DNA of 62,115 nucleotides from the NCBI RefSeq assembly GCF_014651055.1, contig NZ_BMWD01000027.1, positions 1 through 62,115 of the forward strand, read 5' to 3'. The notes under the pieces are model-generated. The model did not search any database, was not told the DNA's origin, and saw nothing but the letters and a program-made list of their open reading frames with translations. This DNA comes from Streptomyces fructofermentans (GTDB taxonomy: Bacteria > Actinomycetota > Actinomycetes > Streptomycetales > Streptomycetaceae). This document shows, in pieces, positions 26,698-34,542 of this stretch. Position 1 is the first letter of the stretch; each line of letters opens with the position of its first letter. Both the position numbers and the translations under genes were made by a program.

Positions 26698-27073
26698 GGC
26701 TGCATCCTGTCAGCTTGGCGTTGCTGACAACTCACACCCCAACCCACCACCCTCCCCAGCTCCCCACGCACGCCCCACTCGGCCGGCACCCGCGAGCGGC
26801 ACCCCCTCCATCCCGGAGTCGGAGCGCCCCCGCCGGAGGCATGTCCTTGACCGTGGCCGCGTTCGTGCGGTGGTCGCCGCTCATGGAACCGGCCATCTGC
26901 TCGTCGGCGCGCGTCGGCGCAGCGCCCGCAGCGCGGGCCGAAGGTATGAGCGCGCAGGGCGGCGGAGCGGAGCGCAGCCGGACTTGATGACGTAGGGAAA
27001 GTTTGACCGCACCTTCGAGGCGGTCTTGTCCCGTGCCAGGTCGGCTGCTCCCATGGCAGGTGAGGACGCGCTG
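26698..27073. other. Divergent gap before NERD gene
   Basis: No gene recognised. The left part is pyrimidine-rich (CACCCCAACCCACC). A short hairpin GACCGC-ACCTTCGAG-GCGGTC lies at 27008-27028 just ahead of the NERD gene. Confidence 0.4.
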
Positions 27074-28024
27074 ATGAGCTTGGGGGCGGGCTCCATGAGT
27101 GATCTGTCAGTGAACCCGTGGAAGCGGCACGGCCGGGATCGTCTCTACGTGAACCTGCGGAATGGCACCGCGGTTGCGTGGGCGGACCGGGTCACCAAGG
27201 AAGTCACGATCAAAGTTGAGGAGTATCGCGCCGAGGCTCTCGTTCTACTGCGGCAACACCTCGGGGACTCCCTGATCGTCCGACCGGCAGCTCCTCACCG
27301 GACAAACGCGGCATCGGAGCCGCAGCCGCATCGAGCCACGCATCCGCCGTCGCGCGACGCGCCGGCCCCGTCACGGCCTCACCGAACAGTGAAACTGCCA
27401 CAACTGACCGTCGCTGATGATCTGGCCCGGAATCCTCCTGGTGCAGGACTGATCGAGTCGACGGCCGTACGCGGGCCCTCGAGCGCGGAACGGCTTTGGT
27501 CCAAGCTCCGCAGGCAGCCTTCGGAGTGGGACTCCCACTTCGCCGGACTCGTAGGAGAACGCCGCGTCGGTCGCGAACTGGAGCGGCTCAGGAGCCAGGG
27601 CTGGCGAGTACTGCACGGGTTGCCCAACGGACGTGGTGGAGACATCGACCACCTGCTCATCGGCGCCGGCGGAGTCTTCACCGTCAACACCAAGCGGCAT
27701 CCCAACGCTGTGGTGTGGGTCGGGGACACCATGGCCAAGGTCAACGGTGGACGCCCGTACCCGTACGCGGCTGCGGCCAAGTCCGAGGCTGCGGCGGCTC
27801 GGAGGGTCCTGGAGCTCCACTGCGGCTTTCTGGTGCCGGTCGAGCCCGTGCTCGTATTCGTGGACATCGAGTCGCTGGATCGGGCCGTCACGCAGTACGT
27901 CGTGCACATCTACGAGGAGCGGCAGGTGTCAGCCCTCGGTCCCCTCACGGGTGCGTTCACTCCGGAGGAGGTTGAGCAGGTCTACGCCGTCGCACGGCAC
28001 CGGCGAGCATGGCTTCGGGCCTAG
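27074..28024 (+). CDS. NERD-domain protein (nuclease-related)
   Basis: A 316-residue cytoplasmic protein. Residues 1-65 form a small domain common to Streptomyces NERD proteins (VNPWKRHGRDRLYVNLRNGT; then VKEEY-like KVEEYRAEALVLL). Residues 65-150 are a Pro-rich linker. Residues 165-300 are the NERD domain: GLVGERRVGRELERLRSQGW, GDIDHLLIGAGGVFTVNTKR and a late VPVEPVLVFVDIESL. The Asp of GDIDH and Lys of NTK are the expected nuclease-fold residues; Asn stands where a Glu is found in other PD-(D/E)XK proteins, which is usual in this subgroup as I know it. ATG 27074 follows GAGGA at 7 bases; ATG 27095 is possible. Role in nucleic acid processing or defence is inferred. Confidence 0.82.
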   Translation: MSLGAGSMSDLSVNPWKRHGRDRLYVNLRNGTAVAWADRVTKEVTIKVEEYRAEALVLLRQHLGDSLIVRPAAPHRTNAASEPQPHRATHPPSRDAPAPSRPHRTVKLPQLTVADDLARNPPGAGLIESTAVRGPSSAERLWSKLRRQPSEWDSHFAGLVGERRVGRELERLRSQGWRVLHGLPNGRGGDIDHLLIGAGGVFTVNTKRHPNAVVWVGDTMAKVNGGRPYPYAAAAKSEAAAARRVLELHCGFLVPVEPVLVFVDIESLDRAVTQYVVHIYEERQVSALGPLTGAFTPEEVEQVYAVARHRRAWLRA

Positions 28025-28207
28025 ACCTGTCGAATGTGATCGTCCCTGCTCGCAGAGGGCGCCATCGTGGTGCAGGGACGTAGTTCCTACCGCGTGCCGG
28101 ATCGCTCGACCTCTGTGGCGCCGCCGACCGACCTCGAACGTCGGCAGATCCACGGAGAGCGGACTCTGCACGACAACCGATGGGTGAAGTGTCGGATCTG
28201 GATGTCA

Positions 28208-28239
28208 AAGACCCCCAGCCATGATCGGCGGGGGGTCTT
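28208..28239 (-). terminator. Terminator of tRNA-Val
   Basis: AAGACCCCC (28208-28216) pairs with GGGGGTCTT (28231-28239), extended by GCC/GGC inside. It sits 9 bases past the tRNA 3' end and, read on the minus strand, ends in a T-rich run. Confidence 0.8.
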
Positions 28240-28247
28240 CGGCCCGG

Positions 28248-28319
28248 TGGGCGCGGACGGTTTCGAACCGCCGACATCCGCCTTGTAAGGGCGGCGCTCT
28301 ACCACTGAGCTACGCGCCC
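28248..28319 (-). tRNA. tRNA-Val (anticodon UAC)
   Basis: A complete 72-base cloverleaf on the minus strand. Acceptor GGGCGCG (28319-28313) pairs with CGCGCCC (28255-28249); D stem GCTC/GAGC; anticodon stem CCGCC/GGCGG with loop CTTACAA, so anticodon TAC; T arm GGCGG-TTCGAAA-CCGTC. The discriminator is A and the CCA is not encoded. It marks the edge of the accessory region at 21.5-28.2 kb. Confidence 0.95.
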
Positions 28320-28525
28320 GGGACGATTCGACAGCCTACATTGCCCGGGGCGGTGCCCGGCAAACCCGTATCGCGGGCCGCGGGGCGGGGATGCGATGCG
28401 GGGGTTTACCCCACCCCCGATCCGGGAGCCGCCCGGATCCCCCGGCCGGGCCCGGCTCCGTACGGTCGAAGTGTGCCCGGGCCACATCGTGGAGCCGCGG
28501 GCGTCCGACCAGGGGGAGTCCCGTC

Positions 28526-29344
28526 ATGAGCAGTCGCCATCGTCCATCGGTCCGCGACGAGCGGCGGGCGGCCGGTGCCGTCGCGCGTCGTCGCCGGCGT
28601 TCGCTCGTCGCCGTCGGCGCGTGCGTCCTCGCCGTCGGCCTCCTCGCCACCGGGTGCGGGGGCGACGCGGGCGACGACAGCGACCCGGAACACCGGTCCT
28701 TCGCACTCGACGGCCGGACGCTGACGGTCGACTCGGCCGACTCCGCGCTCGAACTGGTCCCCGCGGACGTCGACGAGGTCCGGGTGACCCGGTGGTTCGA
28801 CGCCCGCGTCGTGCTCGGCGGGGACCCCGAGGTGACCTGGGCCATGAAGGACGACACCCTGACCCTCCGTGTGCACTGCTCGGGCGTGGTCGCCGACTGC
28901 TCGGCCCGGCACCGTGTCGAGGTGCCGCGCGGTGTCGCGGTCACCGTGAAGGGCAAGGACGGCAGTGTGCGGGCGAACGGGTTCGACAAGGCGCTGCGGA
29001 TCGAGGCGAGCGACGGCTCCGTACGCGTCGACGACGTCTCCGGACCGCTCACCCTGCGTACCAGCGACGGCTCGGTGACCGCGACCGGCGTCGATTCCCG
29101 GCGGGTGGACGTGGACACGCGGGACGGCTCGGTGCGCCTGGACCTCACGACCGTTCCGGACCGCGTGTCGGCGCGCGGCCAGGACGGCTCCCTGACGATC
29201 GGGCTGCCGGACGCGACGTACCGCGTCACGGCCGAGGCCGACGACGGCGCCGTGGACGTGTCCGTGCCCCGCGACGAGCGCAGCCCCCACGTCGTGTCCG
29301 CCCGCACCCAGGACGGGAAAGTCACGGTGCGTACGGCGAACTAA
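28526..29344 (+). CDS. Lipoprotein with DUF4097-type beta repeats
   Basis: A 272-residue exported lipoprotein. A basic start (RRRRR) and hydrophobic core lead to LAVGLLATGC, a lipobox-like site with Cys near residue 46. The mature part is a DUF4097 beta-solenoid: a repeated 'DGSV' turn every 20 residues or so (KGKDGSVRANG, EASDGSVRVDD, RTSDGSVTATG, DTRDGSVRLD, GQDGSLTIG, ADDGAVDVS, TQDGKVTV). Such right-handed stacks occur in adhesin-like and membrane-stress proteins; role unknown. GGGGGAG lies 8 bases before ATG 28526. Confidence 0.85.
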   Translation: MSSRHRPSVRDERRAAGAVARRRRRSLVAVGACVLAVGLLATGCGGDAGDDSDPEHRSFALDGRTLTVDSADSALELVPADVDEVRVTRWFDARVVLGGDPEVTWAMKDDTLTLRVHCSGVVADCSARHRVEVPRGVAVTVKGKDGSVRANGFDKALRIEASDGSVRVDDVSGPLTLRTSDGSVTATGVDSRRVDVDTRDGSVRLDLTTVPDRVSARGQDGSLTIGLPDATYRVTAEADDGAVDVSVPRDERSPHVVSARTQDGKVTVRTAN

Positions 29345-29418
29345 CCGACCCGTGTGTTCGTCCTTACCTGGTGGGAGAATGACACCGGGCAGGGCGGATG
29401 ACAGCACGGGAGAGGGAA

Positions 29419-30837
29419 GTGACGGCGACACCGACGCAGCCGTACACACCGTTTGTGCCATGCGCACAGCAGACATCCCGCCCCCGTGCCGGGTCGCGGC
29501 CCGCGGGGGCGCGCCGTGCCGCCCGGGACCTGCTCGCCCTGGTCCTCCTCCCGCTCCCGCTGCTCGCGCTCACGCTGCCCGCCGCGTTCGCCGGCGGCGG
29601 CACCCGGCGGTGGTTCGGCGGGCGCTCGGAGAGCGTGCGCGCCGAGGCGCAGGCCGCGAAGGACGAGGCGGCCGCCGCGTTCTACGAACTGGACACCGCC
29701 CAGCGCGATCTGCGCATCTCCATCGAGACGATCAGGGCCGTCGACGACACCCCGGCGGCCCGCCGCGCGGTCTCCGACTTCGAGGACCTCGGCCGGCGCA
29801 TCGACGAGGCCAGCCACACGTACATCACCGCGGTCGACGCCCACGACCTGGACCGCGACGACCTCGAGGCCTCGGTCGCCGCCCAGGCGCGTACGGAGCT
29901 GACCCGGGCCAAGGGGGACCTGGACCGGGTCAGGCAGGAGCTGGACCGCTTCGAGCGCGGGCTCGGTCCGCTGCTCGACAAGGCGGAGACCCGGCTTGCC
30001 CGTCTCGCCCCGGCCGTGGAGCGCGCCCGCCAGTCCCTGCTGGCCGCGTCGAACGCGCTCGACGCGGTGCGCGGTACGCGGCTCAGGGCGGACGACCTCG
30101 CGGCGCGGCTCGCCGCTCTCGCGCCCGAGCTGACCATGCTCAACCAGGGTGCGGGTCAGCACGGAGTGGCGGAGACGCTGGAGCGCGCCGACCGGGTCGC
30201 GCGGGACGCCGAGGCCGTGCGCGTGGAGGCCGAGCGGCTGCCGGAGCGTGCCGCCGAGATCGACCACCGTCTCGTGTCGCTGCGTACGCGCGCGCAGGCC
30301 CTCACCACGCGCTCGGAGCAGGTGGACCCGGTGCTGAGCGAGTTGCGGCGCCGGTTCACGGCGGCCTGCTGGCAGGACCTCCAGCATGTGCCGGACCAGG
30401 CGGCGGAGACCGTCCGGCAGGCCGAGGCGAAGCTCGCGGAGGCGCGGACCGCCCGTGACGCCCAGCGGTGGGCGGACGCGCTGTCGCTGCTGACCACGGT
30501 GCGTGCCCTGCTGAACACGACGGACGAGGCCGTCTCCGCCGCCGGCGACCGGTTGCGGCAGCTGAACGCGGTGTCGAAGGACCCCCAGCAGGAGATCGAG
30601 CGGACGCGTTTCGCGATCCGGGACGCCCAGCGGCTCGCGATGGCGGGGCGCAACACCCCCGACCCGCGGCACGCCCGCCCCCTCGACGACTCGGTGGCCC
30701 GGCTTGACCGGGCGATCGGCACGCTGGAGGGGCGCCACCCCGACTACTGGCACTTCCTCACCGAGCTGGAGGCCGTGCGCGGCACGGTGGCGCGGGTCGT
30801 CTCCCAGATCCGTGACGACCGCGGCGGCGCGGCCTGA
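29419..30837 (+). CDS. Membrane-anchored coiled-coil protein
   Basis: A 472-residue protein. Residues 35-60 form one membrane helix (LLALVLLPLPLLALTLPAAF), followed by RRWFGGRSE and about 400 residues of nearly unbroken helix rich in Ala, Arg, Glu and Leu heptads (RAEAQAAKDEAAAAFYELDT; DLDRVRQELDRFERGLGPLL). One extra conserved patch is HPDYWHFLTELEAVR near the C-terminus. No enzyme motif. It is probably a structural or septation-type membrane protein; I know of relatives in Streptomyces but no role. GTG 29419 is chosen since GGGAGAGGGAA is right ahead; ATG 29398 is the alternative. A 157-base gap separates it from the DUF4383 gene. Confidence 0.82.
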   Translation: MTATPTQPYTPFVPCAQQTSRPRAGSRPAGARRAARDLLALVLLPLPLLALTLPAAFAGGGTRRWFGGRSESVRAEAQAAKDEAAAAFYELDTAQRDLRISIETIRAVDDTPAARRAVSDFEDLGRRIDEASHTYITAVDAHDLDRDDLEASVAAQARTELTRAKGDLDRVRQELDRFERGLGPLLDKAETRLARLAPAVERARQSLLAASNALDAVRGTRLRADDLAARLAALAPELTMLNQGAGQHGVAETLERADRVARDAEAVRVEAERLPERAAEIDHRLVSLRTRAQALTTRSEQVDPVLSELRRRFTAACWQDLQHVPDQAAETVRQAEAKLAEARTARDAQRWADALSLLTTVRALLNTTDEAVSAAGDRLRQLNAVSKDPQQEIERTRFAIRDAQRLAMAGRNTPDPRHARPLDDSVARLDRAIGTLEGRHPDYWHFLTELEAVRGTVARVVSQIRDDRGGAA

Positions 30838-30994
30838 TCCCCACCGCCCCGGCGGACGAACCCCTCCATGGCCCGCGGGCCCGCGGGCCGGACCCGCGGG
30901 CCCGAGCCCGCCCGTGGGTGGCTGTCGCGCCCCTTCGGGCGGATGCTGGGAAGTACGTACGGCCTCCGCCAGCTTCCGACCCGAGGAGGCGGAC

Positions 30995-31585
30995 ATGGCG
31001 ACGCACTCGCTGCACACCCTTCGCAACGCTCCGGGCCTGCGGGCCCGGCTCGACGAGCACCTGCCGGTCGACCACCGGCTCAGCACCTTCTACCGGATCG
31101 GCGCGGGGCTCATGGGCCTCGTGCTGCTGGCCTTCGGCATCCTCGGCCTGATCGACAAGGTCGGGTTCTTCGACACCGGCGGGGACACGGTCGCCGGGCT
31201 GAACACGAACGGCGCGCTCAGCGTGCTGTCGATCTGCGTCGGACTGCTGCTCTTCGTGGGCATGGTGATCGGCGGGAACTTCGCCTCCACGGTCAACATG
31301 GTCCTCGGGGTCCTCTTCATCCTCAGCGGCTTCGTGAACCTCGCCCTGCTGGAGACGGACCTCAACTTCCTCGCCTTCGAGATCCAGAACGTGCTGTTCA
31401 GCTTCGTGGTCGGCGTGCTGCTGATGTTCTTCGGCATGTACGGGCGCGTGGGCTCGGCCCTGCCGCACGACAACCCGTACTGGCGGGCCCGCCACCCCGA
31501 CCAGGCCGAGGACGAGCGGCGGCTGGGCCCGGGGCACCGGACGAGGGCGCTGTCGGGGCACGACGACGGGTCGCCCCGCCGGTAG
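30995..31585 (+). CDS. DUF4383 membrane protein
   Basis: A 196-residue protein with four membrane helices (residues 36-55 GAGLMGLVLLAFGILGLIDK; 75-95; 98-118 NMVLGVLFILSGFVNLALL; 128-150). It matches DUF4383 with the short loop NFLAFEIQNVLFSFVVGVLL and the terminal HDNPYWRARHP tail. Function of the family is unknown. GAGGAGG lies 5 bases before ATG 30995. It is a single gene between the coiled-coil protein and the FmdB gene. Confidence 0.9.
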   Translation: MATHSLHTLRNAPGLRARLDEHLPVDHRLSTFYRIGAGLMGLVLLAFGILGLIDKVGFFDTGGDTVAGLNTNGALSVLSICVGLLLFVGMVIGGNFASTVNMVLGVLFILSGFVNLALLETDLNFLAFEIQNVLFSFVVGVLLMFFGMYGRVGSALPHDNPYWRARHPDQAEDERRLGPGHRTRALSGHDDGSPRR

Positions 31586-31656
31586 GGGGAACACCGCGTG
31601 CGGAAGGGGCGGCCCGCTCCCGCCCGAGCCCGGCGGGCACCCGCTAACCTGTGCCC

Positions 31657-31881
31657 ATGCCTCGCTACGAGTACCGCTGCCGGACCTGCGGCGACACCTT
31701 CGAGAAGTCCCGTCCGATGGCCGAGTCCTCCGCGCCCGCGGCCTGCCCCGCCGGGCACGACGACACGGTCAAGCTGCTGTCCGCGGTCGCGGTCGGCGGC
31801 TCGGCCTCGGCCTCGGCGCCCGCACCCGGCCCGGGCGCCGGTGGCGGGGGCGGCTGCTGCGGCGGGGGCTGCTGCGGCTGA
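31657..31881 (+). CDS. FmdB-family zinc-ribbon protein
   Basis: A 74-residue protein with an FmdB/CxxC zinc ribbon: PRYEYRCRTCGDTFEKSRPM and then CPAGH. Cys8-Cys11 and Cys32 with His35 would bind zinc. The rest is Ala/Gly-rich and ends in a double Cys cluster (GGGCCGGGCCG-like), a second possible metal site. Regulatory role proposed for the family. ATG 31657 lies 6 bases after a TAACCT -10 box (31645-31650), so it is probably leaderless. The gene at 31927 starts 45 bases after its stop. Confidence 0.88.
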   Translation: MPRYEYRCRTCGDTFEKSRPMAESSAPAACPAGHDDTVKLLSAVAVGGSASASAPAPGPGAGGGGGCCGGGCCG

Positions 31882-31926
31882 CGCTCTTCAGCGGGGCTTC
31901 AGCTTCGGTTCCCTAGCGTCGGTGGG

Positions 31927-32625
31927 GTGACCGACAGCAGCGCACCCCAGTGGATCAACAGCCTGATGGACACGCTCGGAGCGCCGGGCGCGGGCATCGC
32001 CGTCGCCCTGGAGAACCTCTTCCCGCCCCTGCCGAGCGAGGTCGTCCTCCCCCTCGCCGGATTCGCGGCGAGCACCGGGAGGATGGACCTGTTCGCGGCC
32101 CTGCTGTGGACCACGGCGGGCTCCGTCGTCGGGGCGCTCGCCCTGTACTGGGTGGGCGCGCTGCTCGGCCGCGACCGCACGGTGGCGATCGCGGCCCGGC
32201 TGCCGCTGGTGAAGGTCTCCGACATCGAGCGGACGGAGGCGTGGTTCTCCCGGCACGGCACCAAGGCGGTGTTCTTCGGCCGGATGATCCCCGTCTTCCG
32301 CAGCCTGATCTCGGTGCCCGCGGGCGTCGAGCGGATGCCGCTGCGGGTCTTCCTCGGTCTGACCGCGCTGGGCAGCGCCATCTGGAACACCGTCTTCGTC
32401 CTCGCCGGCTATCTGCTCGGCGAGAACTGGACGGACGTCACCGGCTACGTCTCCGCGTACTCGAAGATCGTGCTGGTCGCGGCGGCACTCGCGGTACTCC
32501 TCCTCGCGGCCGTGCGGCTGCTCCGAAGGCGTGCCGGCGGGGGGCGCCGCGACCGGCGCGCTAGCGGCACTCCCGAAGGAACTCCCGCAGAATCCGTTCG
32601 CCCGCGAGGACGCCCGTCTCGGTGA
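31927..32625 (+). CDS. DedA-family membrane protein
   Basis: A 232-residue membrane protein of the DedA/VTT family. Core: LENLFPPLPSEVVLPLAGFA near residue 30 (the E..FPP.P.E motif), GSVVGALALYWVGALLGRD near 72, the FFGRMIPVFRSLISVPAG motif near 120 and a C-terminal membrane helix. These are candidate lipid scramblases that recycle undecaprenyl phosphate or phosphatidylethanolamine. GTG 31927 follows a TAGCGT box (31914-31919) by 7 bases, so the mRNA is probably leaderless. The last 65 bases overlap the convergent HAD gene, an unusual tail-to-tail arrangement; the Arg-rich last 35 residues are not conserved. Confidence 0.9.
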   Translation: MTDSSAPQWINSLMDTLGAPGAGIAVALENLFPPLPSEVVLPLAGFAASTGRMDLFAALLWTTAGSVVGALALYWVGALLGRDRTVAIAARLPLVKVSDIERTEAWFSRHGTKAVFFGRMIPVFRSLISVPAGVERMPLRVFLGLTALGSAIWNTVFVLAGYLLGENWTDVTGYVSAYSKIVLVAAALAVLLLAAVRLLRRRAGGGRRDRRASGTPEGTPAESVRPRGRPSR

Positions 32626-33385
32626 GCGACGTGATGCCGGGTGCCGTCCATCCCACGTCGGCCAGTTCGCCGTGCCCGGGGCGCCAGCCCCGGTCGGCGG
32701 CCAGCAGCAGGTCCGCGTCGAGCAGGGAGTCGCCGGCCCCGAGCGTCAGGGCCGTGCCCGTGCGGCGGGCGACCTCGCGCACGGCGGCGCTCTTCGTGAG
32801 CGGCTTCGGCACGGCGTAGATCTTGCGGCCCTGGAGCGAGACGGTCCAGCCGCGGTTCTCCGCCCAGACGGCCAGGTCCTTCACCCAGTCCTCGGGGAGC
32901 AGTTCGCGCTCGACGACGACGTACGCGAAGAGGTCCTCGGCGACGCGGTGCTTGCGCACCCAGGACGGGTCCGAGGTGGCCTCCATGTGGGCGCGCACCT
33001 CGTCGAGCGAGGCGCATTCGCTGGCCAGGCGCGCGAGCACGGAGGCGTGCCAGGCGGCGTCGGAGACACCGTCGACGAGGATGTGCCCGCCGTTGGCGCA
33101 GATCGCGTACTTCGGCGCGGGGCCGGGCAGCCTGATGCGCTGGTACTGCTTGCGGGTACGGGTCGTGGTCGGCACGAAGTCGGCCAGGCCGCCGAGTTCA
33201 CCGAGCAGACCGGCCGCGACCTCGGTCATGTACGACAGCGGCCTGCTCTCGTGCACCTCGACGCTGAGCAGCCGGGGCGCCTCCGCGTCGGGCATGGTCA
33301 GCGCGAGCGCGGCGGCGGAGTAGATGAGGGTGCGGTCCAGGTCGCTGGCGACGAGGACCCGGGGAGCGGAGGCGGTGTCCGTCAT
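32561..33385 (-). CDS. HAD phosphatase of the Ter biosynthetic operon
   Basis: A 274-residue cytoplasmic HAD hydrolase. Motif I is ASDLDRTLIYS (Asp15, Asp17), the cap holds KYAICANGGHILVDG (motif II-like), the lysine is in VPKPLTKSAAVREVARRTG and motif IV is LGAGDSLLDADLLLAADRG. This Cof-like (type II) HAD accompanies the phosphoribosyltransferase and CitE-like genes in Ter operons, where it is proposed to dephosphorylate a nucleotide-like intermediate. Its ATG overlaps the stop of the upstream gene (TGATG at 33387-33383), so translation is coupled. It is the last gene of the 37334-to-32561 operon. Confidence 0.9.
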   Translation of the reverse strand: MTDTASAPRVLVASDLDRTLIYSAAALALTMPDAEAPRLLSVEVHESRPLSYMTEVAAGLLGELGGLADFVPTTTRTRKQYQRIRLPGPAPKYAICANGGHILVDGVSDAAWHASVLARLASECASLDEVRAHMEATSDPSWVRKHRVAEDLFAYVVVERELLPEDWVKDLAVWAENRGWTVSLQGRKIYAVPKPLTKSAAVREVARRTGTALTLGAGDSLLDADLLLAADRGWRPGHGELADVGWTAPGITSLTETGVLAGERILREFLRECR

Positions 33386-34542
33386 CAGAGCGACACCGCC
33401 CGGCCGTCGGCGCCGGTCGCTCCGCGCGTGTACTTGGGGTGGATCAACCCGACGCAGGTGTACGGGAGCTCGGCCACCTCCTCGACGGGCACACCGCGCT
33501 GCTCGGCGAGCAGGCGGACATGGTCGAGGTCGGCTCCCGCGCCCGCCCGGGCGAGGATCTTCCAGGGGACTCGGCGCAGCAGGACACGGGTGGTCTCGCC
33601 GACGCCGGGCTTGACGAGGTTCACGTCGTGGATCTCGTACTCCTCGCTGATCCGCTCGACCGCCGCCCAGCCCTCCCAGGTCGGGCTGCGGTCCGCGGAG
33701 AGCAGTTCCTTGAGCTGGGTGTCGACCGCGTCGTCGACCTCGGCGAAGCGGTCCGCGACGACGTCCAAGAAGTCGGCGGAGACGTCCGATCCGGCGAGTT
33801 CGCGGTAGAACTTCGCGCCGTGGTAGTCGTGTTCACCGACGAGGTCGGCTCGCAGAACAGTGCGCGAAATGAGTCCGGAGACCGTCGAGTTGAGGCAGGC
33901 GGACGGTATGAGGAAGTCCTCGCGGGTGCCGTAGGTGCGCACGCAGGAGCCCGGGTCGGCGAGCACCGCGATCTCCGGGTCGAAGCCGGTGATGCCGTCG
34001 GACGCCTCGAACTCCCGGACGGCCTCGGCGAGTTCCCGGGTGATGGCGCCCTTGCCCGTCCAGCCGTCCACGAAGACGACGTCGGCCGGGTCGTGGTGGG
34101 CCGCCAGCCAGCGCAGCGCGTTGGCGTCGATGCCCCGGCCGCGCACGATGGAGACGGCGTAGTGCGGGAGGTCGAGGCCGTGCCGGTGCCGGGCCCAGCG
34201 GCGCATCAGGACGCCGACGGGCGTACCGGCGCGGGCCAGCGAGACGAGCACGGGCCGGGGCGAGCGTTCGGCGAGGACCAGTTCCGTGACCGCGCCGACG
34301 GCCTGGGCGATACGGGCGGCCGAGGCGCCGAGGGCGCTGTGGAACAGCTCCTGGTAGGCGTCGCTCGGCTGGTACTCGACGGGCAGCGACTCCGCGTAGT
34401 GGGCGCCGCCGCTCTGGATGGCCTCCTCGCGCTCCTCCGTCGGCGCCTCGAGCCGGGTGTCCGAGAGGTCCTGCAGCAGCCAGCCGACCTCGTCGGCCGC
34501 GTACGAGGAGAAGTCGGGACCGCGGAGGGGCTCAGCGAGCAT
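33385..34542 (-). CDS. Alternative internal start: StiP/PELOTA protein alone
   Basis: Same frame as the fused gene. ATG 34542 has a better ribosome site (GAAAGG, 6 bases) than most genes in the window and opens the 385-residue StiP-family unit: FSSYAADEVGWLLQDLSDTR, a Gly-rich DGWTGKG phosphoribosyl-type loop and a PELOTA end. In relatives the two genes are, to my knowledge, separate, so this shorter product is likely made in addition to, or instead of, the fusion. Confidence 0.55.
   Translation of the reverse strand: MLAEPLRGPDFSSYAADEVGWLLQDLSDTRLEAPTEEREEAIQSGGAHYAESLPVEYQPSDAYQELFHSALGASAARIAQAVGAVTELVLAERSPRPVLVSLARAGTPVGVLMRRWARHRHGLDLPHYAVSIVRGRGIDANALRWLAAHHDPADVVFVDGWTGKGAITRELAEAVREFEASDGITGFDPEIAVLADPGSCVRTYGTREDFLIPSACLNSTVSGLISRTVLRADLVGEHDYHGAKFYRELAGSDVSADFLDVVADRFAEVDDAVDTQLKELLSADRSPTWEGWAAVERISEEYEIHDVNLVKPGVGETTRVLLRRVPWKILARAGAGADLDHVRLLAEQRGVPVEEVAELPYTCVGLIHPKYTRGATGADGRAVSL

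Noticed and set aside
28248..28319. tRNA-Val as a proven attachment site
   Set aside because: No copy of the tRNA 3' end was found across 21.5-28.2 kb and no integrase is present, so integration here is only a guess.
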